Shown: positions 1-8,400 of the stretch, one piece after another
How the letters are laid out: each line of letters opens with the position of its first letter
How positions within the stretch are numbered: the stretch's first letter is position 1
Translations under genes and position numbers: made by a program
Notes under the pieces: model-generated
Database searches by the model: none
What the model saw: only the letters and a program-made list of their open reading frames with translations
What the model was told of the DNA's origin: nothing
Source: CAUJIW01 sp963205175
Lineage (GTDB): Bacteria; Pseudomonadota; Alphaproteobacteria; Sphingomonadales; Sphingomonadaceae
Assembly (NCBI GenBank): GCA_041060555.1
Contig: JBEUDS010000025.1
Reading direction: 5' to 3' (one strand)
DNA length: 50,752 bases

Positions 1-128
1 AAGGCATGGCCGAACTCAACCAACCCATGATCGAGGAGGAAAATCAGCCCCTACACATCACCGCCAAAGCCGCCTGACGATGGCCCACGGCCACAGCCGA
101 AATTACACCACCTTGACGGACGCGACCC
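1..128 (+). mobile_element. Right-hand end of an insertion sequence (left copy, partial)
   Basis: These 128 bases are the exact reverse complement of the last 128 bases of the window, and identity stops at 128/129. An open frame entering from the left edge ends at a TGA at 75-77 and reads ...MAELNQPMIEEENQP..., probably the C-terminus of a transposase. The outer end of the element would lie at about 127-128 and reads inward as GGGTCGCGTCCGTCAAGGTG on the minus strand, followed by GTGTAA. That terminus style reminds me of IS256/mutator-type elements, but this family call is weak. The transposase body lies outside the window. Confidence 0.7.
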
Positions 129-132
129 GCGG

Positions 133-1215
133 TTGCCGGCTGACCGGCTCGATGCACGCGAGGCACGCCGGACGTTGATCCTGTGTGGATTGATCGTCGT
201 CTATGCGCTTGCCGCGCAATTGGTTATCAATGCGGTTGACTATCGCGGCGCGACAGCCGTGTATGGCTACGCCAAATATACCTCGATGCTGCTGGTGGTG
301 TCGTTCGGTATCGGTGGTGCGGTGCATCTTGCCAAGATCGGCCTGATTGAGCGTGAACCGCGCCCGTCGCGGCGTCTCTATCGCGATTTTCGAGAGCATT
401 TCCTCACCCAGGACCGCTTCGTGTCGGTCATGTTGCCGCTGCTCTTCCTGCCGCTGTTCGTGCCGGCGTTCCTGAATTTCAAGAGCATGATTCCCACCAT
501 CCAGCCGTTCGCGTGGGATGAAATTCTGATGCGCGTCGATCGGGCGCTGCATTTCGGCGTCGATCCGTGGCGGATCACCCACGCGCTGGCACCATCGCCT
601 TGGATCAGCTACGTCATCAATATTCTCTACAATATGTGGTTCATGCTGATCTGGGCGTTTGCCTTCTATTTTGTCATTCGCTCCAATCGGCCAGCTGACC
701 GTTTCCAGTATCTCATCACTTTGCTGCTGTGCTGGATTCTTCTCGGCACGGTGCTGGCCACCGTCTTTTCCTCAGCGGGGCCATGTTACTATGGCCGCGT
801 GGTGGCTGGCGCCGACCCCTATATGGCACTGATGGCGCGGCTGCAGGATGGCGATCGCGACCTAATGGCGGTCAGCGGCAATGTCCGGATATGGGCCCTG
901 CAGGTTCAGGAAACCCTGTGGGGACTTTACGCTTCGGGCAATGCGTCATCGGTTGGCGGCATTTCCGCGTTTCCCAGCCTGCATGTCTCGCTGTCCACCC
1001 TGATGGCGCTGGGCGCCTGGCGGCTGTCGCGCCCCCTGGGCTGGACGATGGCGGTCTATGCCGCCGCAATCATGTTCGGCTCGGTGCATCTGGGCTGGCA
1101 TTATGCCATCGACGGCTATGCCAGCATCGCCGGCACCTTCGCCATCTGGCATGGCGTTGGCTGGGCGATGCACCGCTATGGCCTCGACGACGCTCCAGTA
1201 CTTCCGGTAGCGTAG
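133..1215 (+). CDS. PAP2-family (phosphatidic acid phosphatase-like) membrane protein, 5' end next to IS
   Basis: This is a multi-spanning inner-membrane protein of about 360 residues. Its C-terminal third carries the PAP2 signature: FPSLHVS, then about 40 residues later GWHYAIDGY, giving the catalytic His and the His/Asp of motif 3. The layout resembles the PAP2_3 / inositol-phosphoceramide-synthase-like branch, which dephosphorylates or transfers phospho-headgroups of lipids, often undecaprenyl-pyrophosphate or inositol lipids. The substrate here is not known. The first possible start is a TTG at 133, only five bases from the IS boundary and without a native Shine-Dalgarno sequence. The frame runs open into the IS, so the gene probably lost its true start and promoter. 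It may be 5'-truncated or driven from the IS. The convergent GtrA/GtrB genes suggest a polyprenyl-lipid or glycolipid context. Confidence 0.8.
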   Translation: MPADRLDAREARRTLILCGLIVVYALAAQLVINAVDYRGATAVYGYAKYTSMLLVVSFGIGGAVHLAKIGLIEREPRPSRRLYRDFREHFLTQDRFVSVMLPLLFLPLFVPAFLNFKSMIPTIQPFAWDEILMRVDRALHFGVDPWRITHALAPSPWISYVINILYNMWFMLIWAFAFYFVIRSNRPADRFQYLITLLLCWILLGTVLATVFSSAGPCYYGRVVAGADPYMALMARLQDGDRDLMAVSGNVRIWALQVQETLWGLYASGNASSVGGISAFPSLHVSLSTLMALGAWRLSRPLGWTMAVYAAAIMFGSVHLGWHYAIDGYASIAGTFAIWHGVGWAMHRYGLDDAPVLPVA

Positions 1216-1283
1216 CCAGGCACAACTTCAACAATCACCTCACCATTTCATTGATGGCATGCGGCTTTTTTGCGTCGGTGAGG

Positions 1284-1733
1284 CTATAATTGGGGGTCTG
1301 GGCTGGGGCGCGTGACGCGAAATACCCAATTACGGTTGAGCATGAAGGTGGCCAGTGGCGTTATGGACGCCATGAATGGCGTAGCGCTCCATGCTGGCCA
1401 ACTAGCGATGCCGCACACCAGCCAGACAATCAATGCATTAAGACTGTACCCGAAGGCATTGGTGGTAAAGAATCTCACGGACATGGCCGGCAGGGCATTA
1501 ACCGTGCCACCATCGGTCTGGTGACGAAAACTCCATTGATGGTGGATCGTGAACGCGAAGGGCATGGCCACGAGATAGCCCGCAGTATTGGCCCACAGCG
1601 GCTCGAATTGCATACGCTGGGTGGCTGTTAGATACACAAGTGCATGTAGCGCCGTCGCGCCGACGCCCGTCAGGGCATAGCGCCGAAGCTGTGTCCAAAG
1701 TGACGGCATGGCACGGAGACCGGGGTTGAGCAT
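1284..1733 (-). CDS. GtrA-family membrane protein (polyprenyl-phosphate sugar flippase-like)
   Basis: The product has 149 residues and four predicted membrane helices in the GtrA/DPMS arrangement: an N-terminal RRYALTGVGATALHALVY, a central MPFAFTIHHQWSF, and a C-terminal FMLNRNWVFR. The WSF and NRNWVF motifs are typical of GtrA. Known members help move bactoprenol-linked glucose or other polyprenyl-phosphate sugars across the inner membrane and usually sit beside a GtrB-type transferase, as here. The chosen start, ATG at 1733, lies 11 bases after the stop of the upstream glycosyltransferase gene, so the pair is probably one transcript. A longer frame reaches 1958 but overlaps the transferase gene and adds non-family sequence. 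An ATG at about 1709 is also possible. Confidence 0.85.
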   Translation of the reverse strand: MLNPGLRAMPSLWTQLRRYALTGVGATALHALVYLTATQRMQFEPLWANTAGYLVAMPFAFTIHHQWSFRHQTDGGTVNALPAMSVRFFTTNAFGYSLNALIVWLVCGIASWPAWSATPFMASITPLATFMLNRNWVFRVTRPSPDPQL

Positions 1734-1743
1734 GGGAAGGGGC

Positions 1744-2820
1744 TCACGCGAGGCGGCCGACGCGGCCGACGCTGCGCAGAGGCGCTGCCTCCGGCATGTT
1801 GCTCGCGTCGTGAGCGGTCGCTTGGATGTTGGGCTGCTGGAAGGCGTCGGAGGCCACATAGCCCAGCGGCACGCGCATGGGCATGGCGCGCAGCGACAGC
1901 ACGTCCTTGATGACGAATAGCGGGCGCGTCTTGCTCTGCATGTATAGTCGGCCAACATATTCGCCCAGCAGACCCAGCATGATCATCTGGACGGCCCCCA
2001 AAATTGTCACGGCAAGAATCACGCTGGTCCAGCCCGGCACGGTTTTACCGCCAACCCAACCGGCCAGCACATAGATGAACAGCGGAATAGTGAGCAGCGA
2101 CAGCCACAGGCCGGCGTGGCTGGCCCAGCGCAGCGGGCTGATGGAAAAGCCGGTGATGGCGTCGATGGCGAAGCGGATCATCTTGCGCAGCGGATACTTG
2201 GTCACGCCGGCGAAGCGTTCCGCCCGGTCGTACAGGAACGGCACCTGTTTCATGCCGATCCACGACACCATGCCGCGCACGAAGCGCGACTGTTCGGGCA
2301 TGGCGAGAAAGACATCGAGCGCGCGTCGCGACATCAGGCGGAAATCGCCCGTGTTGAGCGGAATATCGATTTCGGCCATCGATGACAGCAGGCGATAGAA
2401 AGCGGCGGCCGAGGCTTTCTTGAAAACGGTCTCGCCCTCGCGCTGACGCCGCTGGCCATAGACGACATCGGCCTGCTCGGCCTCCATGCAGGCCAGCATG
2501 TCGCCCAGCAGTTCCGGCGGGTCCTGCAGGTCGGCGTCGATGACCAGAATGCGCTCGCCGTGACAGACCGACAGGCCGGCGGTCAGCGCCAGCTGGTGGC
2601 CATGGTTGCGGCTGAGGTTGACGCACATCAGCCGGGGATCGCGGGAGGCCAGTTCCTGCATGATCGCCCAGGTGCGGTCGCGGGAGCCGTCGTTGATGAG
2701 GACGATTTCATAGCGCTCGCCGACGGCATCCTGGCAGGCGGCGCTGACGCGGGCGTGCAGTTCATGCAGACATTCCTGCTCGTTGTAGCAGGGGATCACC
2801 ACCGAGAGATCAGGCTGCAT
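1744..2820 (-). CDS. GtrB/DPM1-type family 2 glycosyltransferase
   Basis: The protein has 358 residues. Its N-terminal GT-A domain begins LSVVIPCYNEQECL and carries INDGSRD and the catalytic-type VIDADLQDPPE motif (DxD-like). Two C-terminal membrane helices follow (LWLSLLTIPLFIYVLAGWV and ILAVTILGAVQMIMLGLLGEY), then a conserved GEYVGRLYMQSKTRP tail. This is the architecture of enzymes that load glucose, mannose or a modified sugar onto undecaprenyl phosphate at the cytoplasmic face of the membrane. With the GtrA gene directly downstream it probably supplies a lipid-linked sugar for decoration of an envelope glycan. The sugar is unknown. The start ATG at 2820 is preceded by a purine-rich AGGAGTTGAAGC stretch on the coding strand, a good ribosome binding site. 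Confidence 0.9.
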   Translation of the reverse strand: MQPDLSVVIPCYNEQECLHELHARVSAACQDAVGERYEIVLINDGSRDRTWAIMQELASRDPRLMCVNLSRNHGHQLALTAGLSVCHGERILVIDADLQDPPELLGDMLACMEAEQADVVYGQRRQREGETVFKKASAAAFYRLLSSMAEIDIPLNTGDFRLMSRRALDVFLAMPEQSRFVRGMVSWIGMKQVPFLYDRAERFAGVTKYPLRKMIRFAIDAITGFSISPLRWASHAGLWLSLLTIPLFIYVLAGWVGGKTVPGWTSVILAVTILGAVQMIMLGLLGEYVGRLYMQSKTRPLFVIKDVLSLRAMPMRVPLGYVASDAFQQPNIQATAHDASNMPEAAPLRSVGRVGRLA

Positions 2821-3083
2821 GCTTCAACTCCTTTTGTGTCGGCATGGCGGTGCAATCACGAACGGGGTGACCGCTGTCGGTTGGCGATCGTCTGGCGTAC
2901 GCTTGCCCGGAGCGCATCGTTGAATAGACGTCTGCATCCATGATCGGCTTTTCCAGAAGTCGCGTGCGGCATCAGATGGACAGGGCTGGATGGCCGGGCC
3001 CCGCACCCTCTCTAGCCGGCGAATGCTTAGCGTTTCTTTAATCATGCGGCGGGCAAGCTCGCGCCCCTACTGTGGGTGGAAAA

Positions 3084-4607
3084 ATGGACCATCGACGCTT
3101 GTCTGGCGGGGCGTGGCCCGAGGCGGTGACCGCGCTGCTGTGGCTGGCGCTGTGCGCCCTGCTGTGGCGCGCGCCGCTGACGCACGATGTTGTCTGGCAG
3201 CTGTGGATCGCCCGCCAGCTGGTGCACGGCGCGCAGCTTTATCGCGACATCCTGGAGATCAATCCGCCGCTGTGGTTCTGGTCGGCGATGCCGGTGCAGC
3301 ATCTGGCGGCGCTGCTGGGCGTGCCGGCGGTGCGGGTCATGAGCGTGGCGGTGTTCCTGCTGATCGGCCTCACCCTGGTCCATTTGTCGGCGCTCAACCG
3401 CCAGCTCGCCGCGCCGCGCCGGGTGGGGCTGCTGCTACTGGCGCTGGCGGCGCTGGTGGTGGTGCCGATCAGCGATTTTGGCCAGCGCGAACATCTGGCC
3501 CTGATTGGCGCGCTGCCCTATGCGCTGCTGCTCGCCCGCCGGGTGGAAGGGCGGCCGGTCAGTCCGTGGCTGGCGGTCTCCATCGGCCTGCTGGCGGCCT
3601 ACGGCTTTGCCCTCAAACATTATTTCGTCGCGGTGCCGGTGGCGCTGGAGCTCTGGCTGTTCTGGCGCGGCCGTCAACACTGGCGGCCTGTCCGACCCGA
3701 AACGCTGGTGCTGGCGGTCTGTGCCGCGCTGTACGTAGCGGCGGTGCTCATCCTGACGCCGGACTTCCTGGGCACCATCGTGCCGCTGGTGCGCGTTGCC
3801 TATGGCGGTTACGAGAACCCCATCGGCTATCTGCTGCTGAAACCGTGGATCGCCGGCTGGCTGCTGACGGCCTGGGTGGCGTGGCGGCTGCGCGCGCATC
3901 TCTCCGCCGACGGCAAGGCGGTGCTGCTGGTGGCCGCGGCGTTCCTGCTGGGCTATGTCGCGCAGCAGAAGGGGTGGCGCTATCATGCGCTGGCGGTGTC
4001 GGGGGCCTGCACCTTCGCCGTGGGTCTGTGCATCGTCCACTGGCAGGGATCGTTCAGGGCGCTGCTGTCGCACCCGCTGGCGGTCGTCGCGCCGGCGCTG
4101 TTTGTCGCCCTCGGGCTGTTCTGGGGGCCTTATGACAACCCTTACGCGCGGGACATGCGGGCAGCCTTGTCACTGGCGCGGCCGGGCGAGCCGGTGGCGC
4201 TGCTGGCGGTCAATCCGTCGCTGGCCTGGCCGATGGTGGACGATGCGGGGCTGGCCTGGAATTCCCGCTACTTTTCCTACTGGATGCTGCCGGCGATCTA
4301 CCGGGCCCGGCCGGACGACACCAACTACGCGGATGTGCAGCGCCTCAAGGCTGACATCCTGCGCCAGGCGCGGGAAGACTACACCTGCCATCCGCCGCAG
4401 CTGATCGTCGTCGACGACCTGCGCAAGAGCGCCTCGATGGTTGCCACCGGCAAGACGCACCTGCTGGATTTTTTCCGCCAGGACCCGGTTTTGCGCGACC
4501 TGTTCGCCACCTACAGGCCGGTGCGCCAGGTTGGTCGCTTTCTGGTGCTGGCGCCGACCCGCGCGCTGCCGCCCGGCGGATCGCCGGGCTGCCGGCCGAT
4601 CTACTGA
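3084..4607 (+). CDS. Multi-spanning membrane protein resembling GT-C (ArnT/PMT-like) glycosyltransferases
   Basis: The product has 507 residues with about ten hydrophobic segments and a soluble C-terminal region from about residue 355. The first loop reads LTHDVVWQLWIARQL and then YRDILEINPPLWFW; acidic and proline residues in this position are characteristic of GT-C enzymes that use polyprenyl-phosphate sugars outside the inner membrane. A second recognisable piece is FGQREHLALIGALPYALL. I infer that it uses the lipid-linked sugar made by the divergent GtrB-type enzyme, but donor and acceptor are unknown. ATG at 3084 is chosen; an in-frame GTG lies four codons upstream at 3072. The 263-bp gap to the divergent gtrB-like gene must hold both promoters. 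The 3' end converges on the CoA-binding gene with 13 bases between stops. Confidence 0.7.
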   Translation: MDHRRLSGGAWPEAVTALLWLALCALLWRAPLTHDVVWQLWIARQLVHGAQLYRDILEINPPLWFWSAMPVQHLAALLGVPAVRVMSVAVFLLIGLTLVHLSALNRQLAAPRRVGLLLLALAALVVVPISDFGQREHLALIGALPYALLLARRVEGRPVSPWLAVSIGLLAAYGFALKHYFVAVPVALELWLFWRGRQHWRPVRPETLVLAVCAALYVAAVLILTPDFLGTIVPLVRVAYGGYENPIGYLLLKPWIAGWLLTAWVAWRLRAHLSADGKAVLLVAAAFLLGYVAQQKGWRYHALAVSGACTFAVGLCIVHWQGSFRALLSHPLAVVAPALFVALGLFWGPYDNPYARDMRAALSLARPGEPVALLAVNPSLAWPMVDDAGLAWNSRYFSYWMLPAIYRARPDDTNYADVQRLKADILRQAREDYTCHPPQLIVVDDLRKSASMVATGKTHLLDFFRQDPVLRDLFATYRPVRQVGRFLVLAPTRALPPGGSPGCRPIY

Positions 4608-4620
4608 CGACGCGCGGGCA

Positions 4621-5049
4621 TCACGCCACCGGCGGGACGCCCAGGCGGGGGATCTCGATCTTGGGGCAGCGGTTCATCACCACCTTGAGGCCGGCGGCCT
4701 CGGCCTGTGCCGCGCCTTCCTCGGAGATCACGCCCAGCTGCAGCCACACCGCCTTCGCGCCGCGGGCGATGGCCTCGGCGACGACGCCCGGCACGTCCTC
4801 CGAGCGGCGGAACACGTCCACCAGATCGGGGGCCGCCGGCAGGTCGGCGAGGCAGGCGTGGACGGTCTGGCCGTGGATGGTCTTGCCGGCAAGACCGGGG
4901 TTGATCGGCCACACCGTGTAGCCGTGGCCCAGCAGCTTGTGCATCACCTCGTTGCTCGGCCGGTCCGGCTTGTCGGAGGCGCCCACCAGCGCGATGGTGC
5001 GGGTGGTGGCGAGCAGGTCGCGGATGGCCTGGTCATCGGTCAGCGGCAT
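4621..5049 (-). CDS. CoA-binding domain protein (YccU-like)
   Basis: A small cytoplasmic Rossmann-type CoA-binding protein of 142 residues. Visible landmarks are TIALVGASDKPDRPSNEV near the N-terminus, the YTVWPINPGLAGKTIHG segment, VDVFRRSEDVP, and AVWLQLGVISEEGA. These match the single-domain CoA_binding_2 family (E. coli YccU), which is related to the CoA domain of succinyl-CoA synthetase and has no firmly assigned reaction. The start is the ATG at 5049 (MPLTDDQ). A longer frame to 5355 overlaps the Mrp gene and has no family sequence. It lies 47 bp downstream of the mrp gene on the same strand and is probably co-transcribed with it. Confidence 0.85.
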   Translation of the reverse strand: MPLTDDQAIRDLLATTRTIALVGASDKPDRPSNEVMHKLLGHGYTVWPINPGLAGKTIHGQTVHACLADLPAAPDLVDVFRRSEDVPGVVAEAIARGAKAVWLQLGVISEEGAAQAEAAGLKVVMNRCPKIEIPRLGVPPVA

Positions 5050-5096
5050 GGCGGGTCTCCTCCGGCAGGTGGCAGGGGGTGAGAGGCGCGCGGGCC

Positions 5097-6236
5097 TCAG
5101 TTGGTGAAACGCAGGGTCGGCAGCGGTTTGGGCGCCACCGCCAGCGCCTTGGCGACGCGGCCGCCGATGGCGCGCAACGCCTGCGCCGGCACCGAGGCGG
5201 GATCGGCGACAACCACCGGCCGGCCGCTGTCGGAGCCTTCGCGCACCGCCATCACCAGCGGCACCTCGCCGAGGAACGGCACGCCCAGCTCGGCGGCAGT
5301 GCGCGCCGCGCCGCCATGGCCGAAGATGTGGCTTTCGCCGCCGCAGTGCGGGCACAGGAAGCTCGACATGTTCTCGACCACGCCCAGCACCGGCACGTTG
5401 ACCTTGGCGAACATGGCAATCGCCTTGCGGGCGTCGATCAGCGCCAGGTCCTGCGGCGTCGAGACGACGACCGCGCCGGCGAGCTTGACCCGCTGGGCCA
5501 GCGTCAGCTGGATGTCGCCGGTCCCCGGCGGCAGGTCGAGCACCAGCACGTCAAGCGGCCCCCAGGCGACATCGTTGATCAGCTGCATCAGCGCCGAGGT
5601 CGCCATCGGCCCGCGCCAGATCATCGCCGTGTCGTCGTCCTTGAGCAGCGAGCCGATCGACATCGCCTTGATGCCGTGGGCGCTCATCGGCTGCAGCATC
5701 TCGCCGTCGGTTTCGGGCTTGCCGGTCAGGCCGAGCAGTTTCGGCACCGACGGGCCGTAGATGTCGGCGTCGAGCAGGCCGACCGCCAGCCCCTCGGCGG
5801 CCAGCGCCAGCGCCAGATTGGTCGCCACCGTCGACTTGCCGACGCCGCCCTTGCCGGAGCCGACCGCGACAATGGCGCGCACCTGCGCCGCCCCCTGGCC
5901 CTTGCTGCCATCCTGACCCTTGCCGCTCGCGGCCGCCGGCGGGGTGGGGCGCCGGGCCTCGGCGCTGGGCCGCTCGGCGGTCAGCACCACCGTCGCCCGC
6001 GCCACCCCCGGCAACGCCCGCAACGCCTGCTCGGCGGCGGCGCGCAGCGGTTCGCGGGCGCGGGCGGCGGCCGGGTCGACCTCGATCATGAAGCCGACAT
6101 GGCCGTCGCGGATGGTCAGGCCGGCCACCATCCCGGCGCTGACGATGTCCTGTCCCGAGGCGGGGTCACGCACCGTCCGCAAGGCGTCTAGTACCATCTC
6201 GCGGGAGGGCGCGGCTGGTTCGGGTGAAGAAGTCAT
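5097..6236 (-). CDS. mrp: Mrp/ApbC-family P-loop ATPase, iron-sulfur cluster carrier
   Basis: The product has 379 residues. An N-terminal MIP18/DUF59-like domain (about 1-90, VRDPASGQDIVSAGMV) is joined by an Ala/Pro/Gly-rich linker to a ParA-type ATPase domain. The latter shows the deviant Walker A SGKGGVGKST (about residues 126-135), LLDADIYGPS, LDLPPGTGD, and the Fe-S-binding CPHCGG motif near residue 280. Such proteins bind and transfer [4Fe-4S] clusters in the cytoplasm, with ATP hydrolysis needed in vivo. The start chosen is ATG 6236 (MTSSPEP); a TTG at 6251 is possible. The gene is divergent from hflK across 71 bp, which must contain both promoters. Confidence 0.93.
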   Translation of the reverse strand: MTSSPEPAAPSREMVLDALRTVRDPASGQDIVSAGMVAGLTIRDGHVGFMIEVDPAAARAREPLRAAAEQALRALPGVARATVVLTAERPSAEARRPTPPAAASGKGQDGSKGQGAAQVRAIVAVGSGKGGVGKSTVATNLALALAAEGLAVGLLDADIYGPSVPKLLGLTGKPETDGEMLQPMSAHGIKAMSIGSLLKDDDTAMIWRGPMATSALMQLINDVAWGPLDVLVLDLPPGTGDIQLTLAQRVKLAGAVVVSTPQDLALIDARKAIAMFAKVNVPVLGVVENMSSFLCPHCGGESHIFGHGGAARTAAELGVPFLGEVPLVMAVREGSDSGRPVVVADPASVPAQALRAIGGRVAKALAVAPKPLPTLRFTN

Positions 6237-6307
6237 GGCGAAGGCTCGCAATTAATGGACGAGCCCCCTATATAGTCGGCCACGTGGAAACTGCAGCAGG
6301 AACTGTG

Positions 6308-7339
6308 ATGCCCTGGCAGAACAATGGTGGTAACGGCCCGTGGGGCGGCGGTGGCGGCTCCGGTGGCGGGCCGCGCAACCCTTGGGGGGGGAATGATGGC
6401 GGTGGTTCCCAGCCGCCCAATCTCGACGATCTCATCCGCAAGGGGCAGGAACGGCTGCGGGCCTCGATGCCCGGTGGCGGTGGCAGCTTCATCGGTTTGG
6501 CGATCGGCGCCGTGGTGCTGCTGTGGCTGGGCGTGTCGTCGGTCTACCGGGTCAACGCCGACGAGGTCGGCGTGGTGCTGCGGTTTGGCGAATATGTCCG
6601 CCAGACTGGCCCCGGCCTCAACTTCAAGCTGCCCAGCCCGATCGAGACGGTGATGCGGCCCAAGGTCACGGCCGAGAACTTCATCGAGATCGGCGGCGGG
6701 GCGGACGGTACCGGCGAGAACCTGGTGCTGACGGGTGATCAGAACATCGTCGACATTGCCTACACCGTGCGCTGGAAGATCAAGGACGCGCCGGACTTCC
6801 TGTTCCGGCTCGCCAATCCGGAATCCACCATCCGCGAGGTTGCCGAATCGGCCATGCGCGAGGCGGTTTCCCGCACCCCGCTCAACGCCGCCATCGGCCA
6901 GCAGCGTGGCCAGGTTTCGGCTGCGGTGCAGCGACGCATCCAGGAGGTGCTGGACAGCTACCGCTCGGGCGTCGAGGTGACCGGCGTGTTCTTCAAGCAG
7001 GTGGACCCGCCGGAGGCGGTCGACCAGGCGTTCAAGGACGTCTCGGCCGCCCAGCAGGACGCGCAGCGCTTCACCAACCAGGCCAACGCCTACCGCCAGC
7101 AGCTGGTCGCCCGCGCCCAGGGCGAGGCGGCCCGCTTCAACGCGGTCTATGCCCAGTACAAACTGGCACCGGCGGTGACCCGCAAGCGCATCTATCTGGA
7201 GACCATGGAGGACGTGCTGCGCGGCGTCGACAAGGTGGTGGTGGACGCCAACAAGTCCGGCGTCGTGCCCTACCTGCCGCTGCCTGAAGTCCAGAAGCGA
7301 CGCGCGCCCGCGCCCGCGTCCGCCACGCCGACGGAGTAA
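6308..7339 (+). CDS. hflK: HflK, FtsH protease modulator subunit (SPFH family)
   Basis: The product has 343 residues. A Gly/Asn/Pro-rich cytoplasmic N-terminus (MPWQNNGGNGPWGGGG...) precedes one membrane helix (FIGLAIGAVVLLWLGVSSV) and the SPFH/band-7 domain (YRVNADEVGVVLRFGEY, GPGLNFKLPSPIE). A helical C-terminal region rich in Ala and Gln follows (DVSAAQQDAQRFTNQANAY), and the tail ends in ARG/Pro residues. HflK forms with HflC a membrane complex that encloses FtsH and restrains its degradation of membrane proteins. The start ATG 6308 gives the usual family N-terminus. hflC follows after only 6 bp, so the two are translated from one message. Confidence 0.95.
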   Translation: MPWQNNGGNGPWGGGGGSGGGPRNPWGGNDGGGSQPPNLDDLIRKGQERLRASMPGGGGSFIGLAIGAVVLLWLGVSSVYRVNADEVGVVLRFGEYVRQTGPGLNFKLPSPIETVMRPKVTAENFIEIGGGADGTGENLVLTGDQNIVDIAYTVRWKIKDAPDFLFRLANPESTIREVAESAMREAVSRTPLNAAIGQQRGQVSAAVQRRIQEVLDSYRSGVEVTGVFFKQVDPPEAVDQAFKDVSAAQQDAQRFTNQANAYRQQLVARAQGEAARFNAVYAQYKLAPAVTRKRIYLETMEDVLRGVDKVVVDANKSGVVPYLPLPEVQKRRAPAPASATPTE

Positions 7340-7345
7340 GTCTCG

Positions 7346-8140
7346 ATGCCCCGCAACGTCATTGCGCTCGTCGTCGCCGCTTTTGTCGGCCTGATGCTGC
7401 TGACCAGCTCGGTGTTCTTTGTCACCGAATACAATCAGGCGATCGTGCTCCGGCTCGGCAAGCCGGAACGCATTGTCCGCACGCCGGGCATGGCCTTCAA
7501 GGCGCCGCTTGTCGAGAACGTCATCTTCCTCGACAAGCGCATCCTCGATCTCGACATGCCGCAACAGGAGGTGCTGTCCACCGACCAGCTGCGTCTGGTG
7601 GTCGACGCCTTTGCCCGTTTCCGCATCGTCGACCCGCTCAAGACCTACCAGTCGGTGATCAACGAGGATGGCGCCAGCCGGCGGCTGGCCAGCAACCTTG
7701 CCTCCAAGCTGCGCGACGAGCTGGGCAAGCAGCCGTTCGCGGCGCTGCTGTCGCCCGAGCGCGGCGAGATGATGGACCTCATCCAGACCCAGGTGAACGA
7801 GGAAGCCAAGAAATATGGCGCCGAGATCATCGACGTGCGCATCAAGCGCGCCGACCTGCCGGGTGGCGATCCGCTGACCTCGGCGTTCGAGCGGATGCGC
7901 ACCGCGCGTGAACAGGAAGCGCGCTCGATTCGCGCCCAGGGCGCGAAGCGGGCCGAACTGATTCGCGCCGAGGCAGACTCGGAGGCGGCCAAGATCTATG
8001 CCGATTCCTTCGGTCAGGATCCCGAGTTCTTTGCCTTTTACCGCTCGATGCAGGCCTATCGTCAGGCGATCTCGAAGGAAGACACCACGGTCGTCCTGTC
8101 GCCCGACAGCGAGTTCATGCGCCAGTTCGACGGCCGCTGA
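7346..8140 (+). CDS. hflC: HflC, FtsH protease modulator subunit (SPFH family)
   Basis: The product has 264 residues. A single N-terminal membrane anchor (VIALVVAAFVGLMLLTSSVF) is followed by FVTEYNQAIVLRLGKPERIV and the SPFH domain (LLSTDQL-like LSTDQLRLVVDAFARFRI, then INEDGASRRLASNLASKLRDEL). The C-terminal helix contains FERMRTAREQEARSIRAQGAKRAE and ends EDTTVVLSPDSEFMRQF, typical of HflC. It partners HflK, encoded immediately upstream, in the periplasm-facing HflKC complex on FtsH. A DUF2065 gene follows within 11 bp, an arrangement seen widely in proteobacteria. Confidence 0.95.
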   Translation: MPRNVIALVVAAFVGLMLLTSSVFFVTEYNQAIVLRLGKPERIVRTPGMAFKAPLVENVIFLDKRILDLDMPQQEVLSTDQLRLVVDAFARFRIVDPLKTYQSVINEDGASRRLASNLASKLRDELGKQPFAALLSPERGEMMDLIQTQVNEEAKKYGAEIIDVRIKRADLPGGDPLTSAFERMRTAREQEARSIRAQGAKRAELIRAEADSEAAKIYADSFGQDPEFFAFYRSMQAYRQAISKEDTTVVLSPDSEFMRQFDGR

Positions 8141-8150
8141 GCCCCGGAAG

Positions 8151-8342
8151 ATGCTGGATTTTCTGGCCGCCCTTGGCGTGGCGCTGGTACTGGAGGGAGC
8201 CGCCTACACCCTGTTCCCCGACACCATGCGCCGGCTGGTGGCGCAGGTGCTGGCGGCGCCGGAGCGGACGTTGCGGGCGGCTGGGCTTGCCGCCGCGCTG
8301 CTTGGTCTCATTCTGGTATGGCTGGCGCGCTCGGCCCCTTGA
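8151..8342 (+). CDS. DUF2065 small membrane protein
   Basis: A 63-residue protein with two hydrophobic helices (MLDFLAALGVALVLEGAAYTLF and LRAAGLAAALLGLILVWLAR) separated by the PDTMRRLVAQVL loop. This is the DUF2065/YjeT-like pattern of small inner-membrane proteins often found beside hflKC. The function is not known. ATG 8151 follows the hflC stop by 10 bases, with GGAAG just upstream as ribosome binding site. It is probably the third gene of the hflKC transcript, with degP following after 58 bp. Confidence 0.85.
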   Translation: MLDFLAALGVALVLEGAAYTLFPDTMRRLVAQVLAAPERTLRAAGLAAALLGLILVWLARSAP

Positions 8343-8400
8343 TGCGACGAAGGACAGGCAACATAACTGCCTTGAATAATTCCTGTGGGAGAACGAACCC

